Positions 7,501-10,281 of a stretch of 10,281 nucleotides of DNA are shown piece by piece (the stretch's first letter is position 1; each line of letters starts with the position of its first letter). The translations under genes and the position numbers were made by a program. The notes under the pieces are model-generated. The model ran no database searches, had not been told where the DNA came from, and saw only the letters and a program-made list of their open reading frames with translations. The stretch is from Bacteroidales bacterium (lineage in GTDB: Bacteria; Bacteroidota; Bacteroidia; Bacteroidales; UBA4181), in NCBI GenBank assembly GCA_031264715.1, contig JAISDP010000285.1, positions 1 to 10,281 on the forward strand. The letters run 5' to 3'.

Positions 7501-7561
7501 GTTTAAAATTATAATAATACTATTATTTCTTTGCCTTTGTTTTCGACGTCAAGGCTCCGCC
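7501..7561 (-). repeat. Repeat A, copy 2
   Basis: This is the counterpart of 1889-1943: GTTTAAAATTATAATA, then GCCTTTGTTTT, then CGACGTCAAGGCTCCGC. Here the AT-rich end lies 4 bp upstream of the ATG of the glycine-zipper gene. It contains the inverted repeat GCCTT...AAGGC with a 13-nt loop. The flanking 7562-7681 stretch is GC-rich, and I see no gene in it. A minus-strand frame without stops runs through it and ends in Ser-Leu-Asp-Val-Glu-Asn-Lys-Gly-Lys-Glu near 7510, but it has no good start. The whole 7497-7681 spacer looks like a composite intergenic repeat. Confidence 0.75.
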
Positions 7562-7681
7562 GTTCGCTGCTCCCGTCCGGCAGGCGTACGAACTCGCTCT
7601 GTCGGTTTTGATAGTGGTGCGTCAACGGCACTGTTGCTAAAGTCGCGCTACGGGATGGCGCGGCATCATCACGTTCCGTCC

Positions 7682-9532
7682 TTACGGAGGCAGGGCGCTG
7701 CCGTGAGGGGTTACCTCCGGCGTTTCGCCCTGCCGTGGCTCATGGCTTTTTGATTCGTCACTCGTCCCGCCCTGTGTTGCGGAATCGCAGGTTCCTTCCT
7801 TTTCCAGTAACTGCCGCATTTCATTTTTGATGGCAGTGACGGTAGCGGAAGGTATTTTTATTTTCTTGTCAATGATTTGTCGGGCTACGGTAAGCGCGTC
7901 GGCATGGCGTCCGGCTGTTTCGTAGAGTTTTGCCAGTTCGTAGAGCGGCATGAACCGAGCCGGACACATAAACGCGGCAAGTTTCAGATGCTTCTCCGCT
8001 TCGCCATATTGATGCAATTCCTTATAGTTGTCGGCAAGCAGCATCTGGACATCCATGTCATTACAGTATCGAACACATCGCTCAAATACCGACAGGCTTT
8101 TTGCATATTCCTTTACCTCGTGCAGTTCGGCGGCGTAGTTGTACAGGAACAGGCCGTTTTTTCCGAGATACCTGTACAATTGATCGTATTCGGGCAATAC
8201 TTCCCTCGTTTTTCCGGCTAATGACAGATGCGCGATGCGGTTCCACCCGATTTCCGCTTTCATCAACGGAACGGCTGCAAGCAAAAGCGCAGTTGCCGTC
8301 AAAACCAGCCCTGTCCGTGTCGCATTGACTGTCCTGCGGGAGGATGCTTTTCCAGGCGAACATATCAGGGTTACATGAAGCAACGCGATCAACCAGGTGA
8401 ACGGATATTTGAAGGGATACGAAAAACAGGACAGCACGGCCGGCGATAACAAACCCAACAGGGCTATAAACCGGATACGTGACGGGTCGCGAAAGTAACG
8501 GCGAAGAAGCAAAAAGCCCAGCAATGCTATGCCACCTACCCCGATCATGCCATGCTCCGCCCATACCAGAAAGTACTCGTTGAACGGGTGCAGTACATTG
8601 TCGGCCAGGTCTGCGTATTTACTCCCGGGATGCGTCTCAAAATATTCCGCCTGGTACAGCATGTACTTTGCGTTGAATGTTCCGTATCCATGGCCGGTAA
8701 CAGGTTTGTCCCGGATCATGCTCCATGTGCTTTGCCATATCGGAATCCGCCCGTCGGCAGAATCCTTTTTCAGGAAATACAGTCCGGTCGTGCCTGCGGC
8801 GATGATACAGACAAGCGATATTTTCACCCAATTCTTCATTTTGATTCCCGAATATTTGCTGCACAGCAAATAACACAGAATCACCACAAATCCGGCAATG
8901 ATTGCCGCCCGCGCCCGGGAAAGCGCCATCACGGAAAACAGCAGGACGGCAATGAGTACGGCCACATATTTGACGGTACGGGAAGTATTACGGAAAAAAT
9001 AGAAGGTACAGGGCAATCCGCAGGCCAGGGCGGCGGTGAAGCCTGCCGGATTGTCAAAGCTTCCCGTTAACCGGACCTGCCGGGCGGACAGGAATGGGCC
9101 GGAGTAGTTCCACAGGCCGTAACAGGCAAGGATCGCCATTAAGATCACTGTGATCCCCAGGAAATATTCGACGGGAAAAATCGCAGTCATATGCTGCAAC
9201 AGGAAAAACAGCAGCAACAGGCAAACCGTCTGCATCGTCAGCTGGTAATCGAAGCCGAAAGCGGGGAAATCCCTGAAAACAATCAGGAAACCGCATAAAA
9301 ACATCGGTATCCATACTGATTTCGGAGAAACATACAGGTTACGGTAAAATACCCCCGACAGGATACCTGCTATACCGACGCCTGTAATCAGGCCAAACCA
9401 TTTAGGGGTTATCTCCTGATTTACAAAATGACGGGAAGTAACGAACAAAGTGACACAGCACAGCATACCAAACAGTATTCCAACGATGAATCTGTTTAGG
9501 ATGATGTTCATGGTCACTTCTCTTCTTGTCAT
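7682..9532 (-). CDS. O-antigen ligase-like (Wzy_C) membrane protein with C-terminal TPRs
   Basis: 616 residues from the ATG at 9532; a second ATG at 9511 (MNIILNRFIVG) is an equally good start. About a dozen hydrophobic segments span residues 12-420. The ligase/polymerase signature covers about 262-335: GRIPIWQSTWSMIRDKPVTG, HGYGTFNAKY, then HPFNEYFLVWAEHGMIGVGG, with Arg262, His315 and Glu319 as candidate functional residues in the large external loop. Residues about 430-580 form TPR-like helical pairs (LFLYNYAAELHEVKEYAKSL, EAEKHLKLAAF, LYELAKLYETAGRHADAL). Proteins of this fold transfer or polymerise undecaprenyl-linked glycans on the periplasmic face; a few relatives glycosylate proteins. 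No other glycan-assembly gene is nearby, so the acceptor is unknown. The last 30 or so residues are low-complexity and encoded partly by a GC-rich hairpin, so the native end may have been replaced by repeat DNA. Confidence 0.88.
   Translation of the reverse strand: MTRREVTMNIILNRFIVGILFGMLCCVTLFVTSRHFVNQEITPKWFGLITGVGIAGILSGVFYRNLYVSPKSVWIPMFLCGFLIVFRDFPAFGFDYQLTMQTVCLLLLFFLLQHMTAIFPVEYFLGITVILMAILACYGLWNYSGPFLSARQVRLTGSFDNPAGFTAALACGLPCTFYFFRNTSRTVKYVAVLIAVLLFSVMALSRARAAIIAGFVVILCYLLCSKYSGIKMKNWVKISLVCIIAAGTTGLYFLKKDSADGRIPIWQSTWSMIRDKPVTGHGYGTFNAKYMLYQAEYFETHPGSKYADLADNVLHPFNEYFLVWAEHGMIGVGGIALLGFLLLRRYFRDPSRIRFIALLGLLSPAVLSCFSYPFKYPFTWLIALLHVTLICSPGKASSRRTVNATRTGLVLTATALLLAAVPLMKAEIGWNRIAHLSLAGKTREVLPEYDQLYRYLGKNGLFLYNYAAELHEVKEYAKSLSVFERCVRYCNDMDVQMLLADNYKELHQYGEAEKHLKLAAFMCPARFMPLYELAKLYETAGRHADALTVARQIIDKKIKIPSATVTAIKNEMRQLLEKEGTCDSATQGGTSDESKSHEPRQGETPEVTPHGSALPP
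7689..7734. repeat. Nested GC-rich inverted repeat at the end of the ligase gene
   Basis: The outer arms GGCAGGGCG (7689-7697) and CGCCCTGCC (7726-7734) are perfect 9-bp complements. Inside them, GCCG (7700-7703) pairs with CGGC (7718-7721) and GAGG (7705-7708) with CCTC (7714-7717), leaving a GGTTA loop. The structure spans 46 bp within the last codons of the ligase gene (residues about 600-615). It could stabilise the 3' end or be a mobile palindromic repeat. No T-run follows on the minus strand, so it is not a typical intrinsic terminator. Confidence 0.8.
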
Positions 9533-9813
9533 ATCTTCTTACTTACTTGTTTCATAAAACCTGATGCTTTGTCATTATATCTACTCCCTTTGGTTGCATC
9601 ATCATATATAAAACAGGTCACTTCGCTTTTTATACTCACTTTTTGGCATAAAAATGACGATGTTTTTCAAAGCCCATTGAAAAATATTGGCAACTAATTG
9701 ATAATTAATCATTCGATGATTTCGAATTTTTCCCGATGCTGGCCGCTATATTCTTCCACCCGTGTCGTCATCAGACTGCTCGTCCTGTCCGGTAATGGCA
9801 CATGCTTTTTTTC
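9533..9813. other. AT-rich intergenic region upstream of the ligase gene
   Basis: No convincing gene. On the minus strand there is a 36-codon frame (9712-9602) and, closer to the ligase, very short frames chained by TATGA overlaps ending at the ligase ATG. A frame without a clear start ends in Tyr-Asp-Asp-Ala-Thr-Lys-Gly-Ser near 9595. GGTCACTTC occurs at 9512-9520 and 9616-9624. The stretch 9714-9813 reads as the low-complexity edge of the tandem array. I found no clear Bacteroidetes promoter pair. Confidence 0.5.
9587..9616 (-). repeat. Repeat B, copy 2
   Basis: This 30-bp copy shares GGTTGCATCATCATAT and the AAAACAG end with 2976-3003. It lies 55 bp upstream of the ligase start, in the same orientation as copy 1. 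Read on the minus strand it encodes Tyr-Asp-Asp-Ala-Thr-Lys-Gly-Ser, against Tyr-Asp-Asp-Ala-Thr-Glu-Gly-Ser in copy 1. Confidence 0.65.
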
Positions 9814-10087
9814 CATGGTGCATATCCATTTTTTCATGGTACATATCCATTTTTTCATGGTACATATCCATTTTCCCATGGTACATATCCATTTTTTCAT
9901 GGTACATATCCATTTTCCCATGGTACATATCCAATTTTTCATGGTACATATCCACTTTTTCGTGCCGCACATCCATTTCTTCGTGCCGCATATCCATTTT
10001 TTCGTGCCGCACATCCACTTTTTCGTGCCGCACATCCACTTTTTTTGTGCCGCACATCCATTTTTTCGTGCCGCATATCCACTTTTT
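9814..10087. repeat. Tandem array of thirteen 21-bp units (minisatellite)
   Basis: Units 1-7 (from 9814, 9835, 9856, 9877, 9898, 9919, 9940) are of the type CATGGTACATATCCATTTTT plus T. Units 8-13 (from 9961, 9982, 10003, 10024, 10046, 10067) are of the type CGTGCCGCACATCCATTTTT plus T. The period is 21 bp except for one extra T in a run of seven at 10040-10046. Because 21 is a multiple of three, several frames stay open on both strands. The most protein-like is the minus-strand heptad Met-Asp-Met-Tyr-His-Glu-Lys (9746-10057), in which the Met positions change only to Val or Leu, as in a coiled coil. I cannot show that any frame is translated. There are no spacers, so it is not a CRISPR array. 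Confidence 0.92.
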
Positions 10088-10118
10088 GGTTCTATAACGT
10101 TTTGTGTGGGTAATTCAA

Positions 10119-10277
10119 AATCCTGAAAGGATTCAATTTTCGTAACTGCAGGTCAACGACCTCCGGAATACTACTTTCCGCTGTCCGGAGGACAGGACGC
10201 TGTCGAAATATGTTTTCAGTCCTGCCTTACAGGCAGCTATTCGTACATATCCTTTCCCGGAGGTCAATGACCTCCGG
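10119..10277. repeat. Cluster of five short hairpins with 3-nt loops
   Basis: Perfect inverted repeats, each with exactly three loop bases: AATCCT-GAA-AGGATT (10119-10133), AGGTC-AAC-GACCT (10150-10162), CTGTCC-GGA-GGACAG (10181-10195), CTGCCT-TAC-AGGCAG (10222-10236) and CCGGAGGTC-AAT-GACCTCCGG (10257-10277). Centres are 30-41 bp apart. The second and fifth share a 17-bp direct repeat (AGGTCAANGACCTCCGG). A minus-strand frame is open from the window edge (10279) to a TGA at 10133-10135. It has Arg-Arg-Ser-Leu-Thr at both ends and could be the tail of a gene outside the window or translated repeat. Confidence 0.7.
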
Positions 10278-10281
10278 TTAT

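Noticed and set aside
7689..7734. Rho-independent terminator for the ligase gene
   Set aside because: The stem lies before the stop codon and is not followed by a T-run on the minus strand.
8552..9070. 172-codon plus-strand open frame
   Set aside because: It is antisense to the ligase membrane segments and signature, with no family features.
9602..9712. 36-codon minus-strand frame with a hydrophobic middle
   Set aside because: Too short and AT-rich to distinguish from chance, and it does not resemble a known leader or peptide precursor.
9814..10087. CRISPR array
   Set aside because: The 21-bp units are directly contiguous with no unique spacers, and no cas gene is visible.
9698..10126. Plus-strand 142-codon frame with Val-His-Ile-His-Phe-Phe repeats
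   Set aside because: It follows from a 21-bp repeat without stops; the composition is implausible for a protein and no start signal is convincing.

Overview
The window looks like the chromosome of a Bacteroidales bacterium (Bacteroides, Parabacteroides or a relative). The reasons are several lipoproteins with cysteine signal peptides, one followed by an acidic Lys-Asp-Asp-Asp stretch; a GH106 rhamnosidase; a clostripain-type lipoprotein; a transglutaminase/discoidin lipoprotein; an O-antigen-ligase/TPR fusion; and start codons without strong Shine-Dalgarno sequences. Genus is not resolved from sequence alone. I support seven protein genes, all on the minus strand, so the gene order below is read from right to left.

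Right end (about 9533-10281): no convincing gene. It holds five small perfect hairpins, all with 3-nt loops (10119-10277), a 13-unit 21-bp tandem array with one 1-bp length slip (9814-10087), and an AT-rich spacer with a 28-30 bp element (repeat B) that recurs near 2990. The ligase/TPR membrane protein follows (9532-7682). Its last codons are written in a GC-rich nested hairpin. A 185-bp spacer then carries a second element (repeat A) that recurs near 1915.

Centre (7496-3005): a tight four-gene cluster. It has a lipoprotein with three Arg-Leu-Lys-Ser motifs and a C-terminal glycine-zipper membrane segment, a small two-TM protein with a PH/GRAM-like domain (12-bp gap), a C11 (clostripain) cysteine protease lipoprotein, and a transglutaminase-discoidin lipoprotein whose start overlaps the protease stop (ATGA). 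The arrangement resembles a cell-envelope effector with a possible partner or immunity membrane protein plus processing and crosslinking enzymes. This joint function is inference.

Left end (2821-1): an unrecognised exported protein, a small four-TM protein, and the 5' two-fifths or so of a GH106 alpha-L-rhamnosidase that runs off the window. Repeat A spans the junction of the first two, supplying the last codons of one gene and the leader of the next. The genes for the glycine-zipper protein, the PH-like protein and the four-TM protein look clearly more AT-rich than the protease, ligase and rhamnosidase genes, which suggests a mosaic accessory region.
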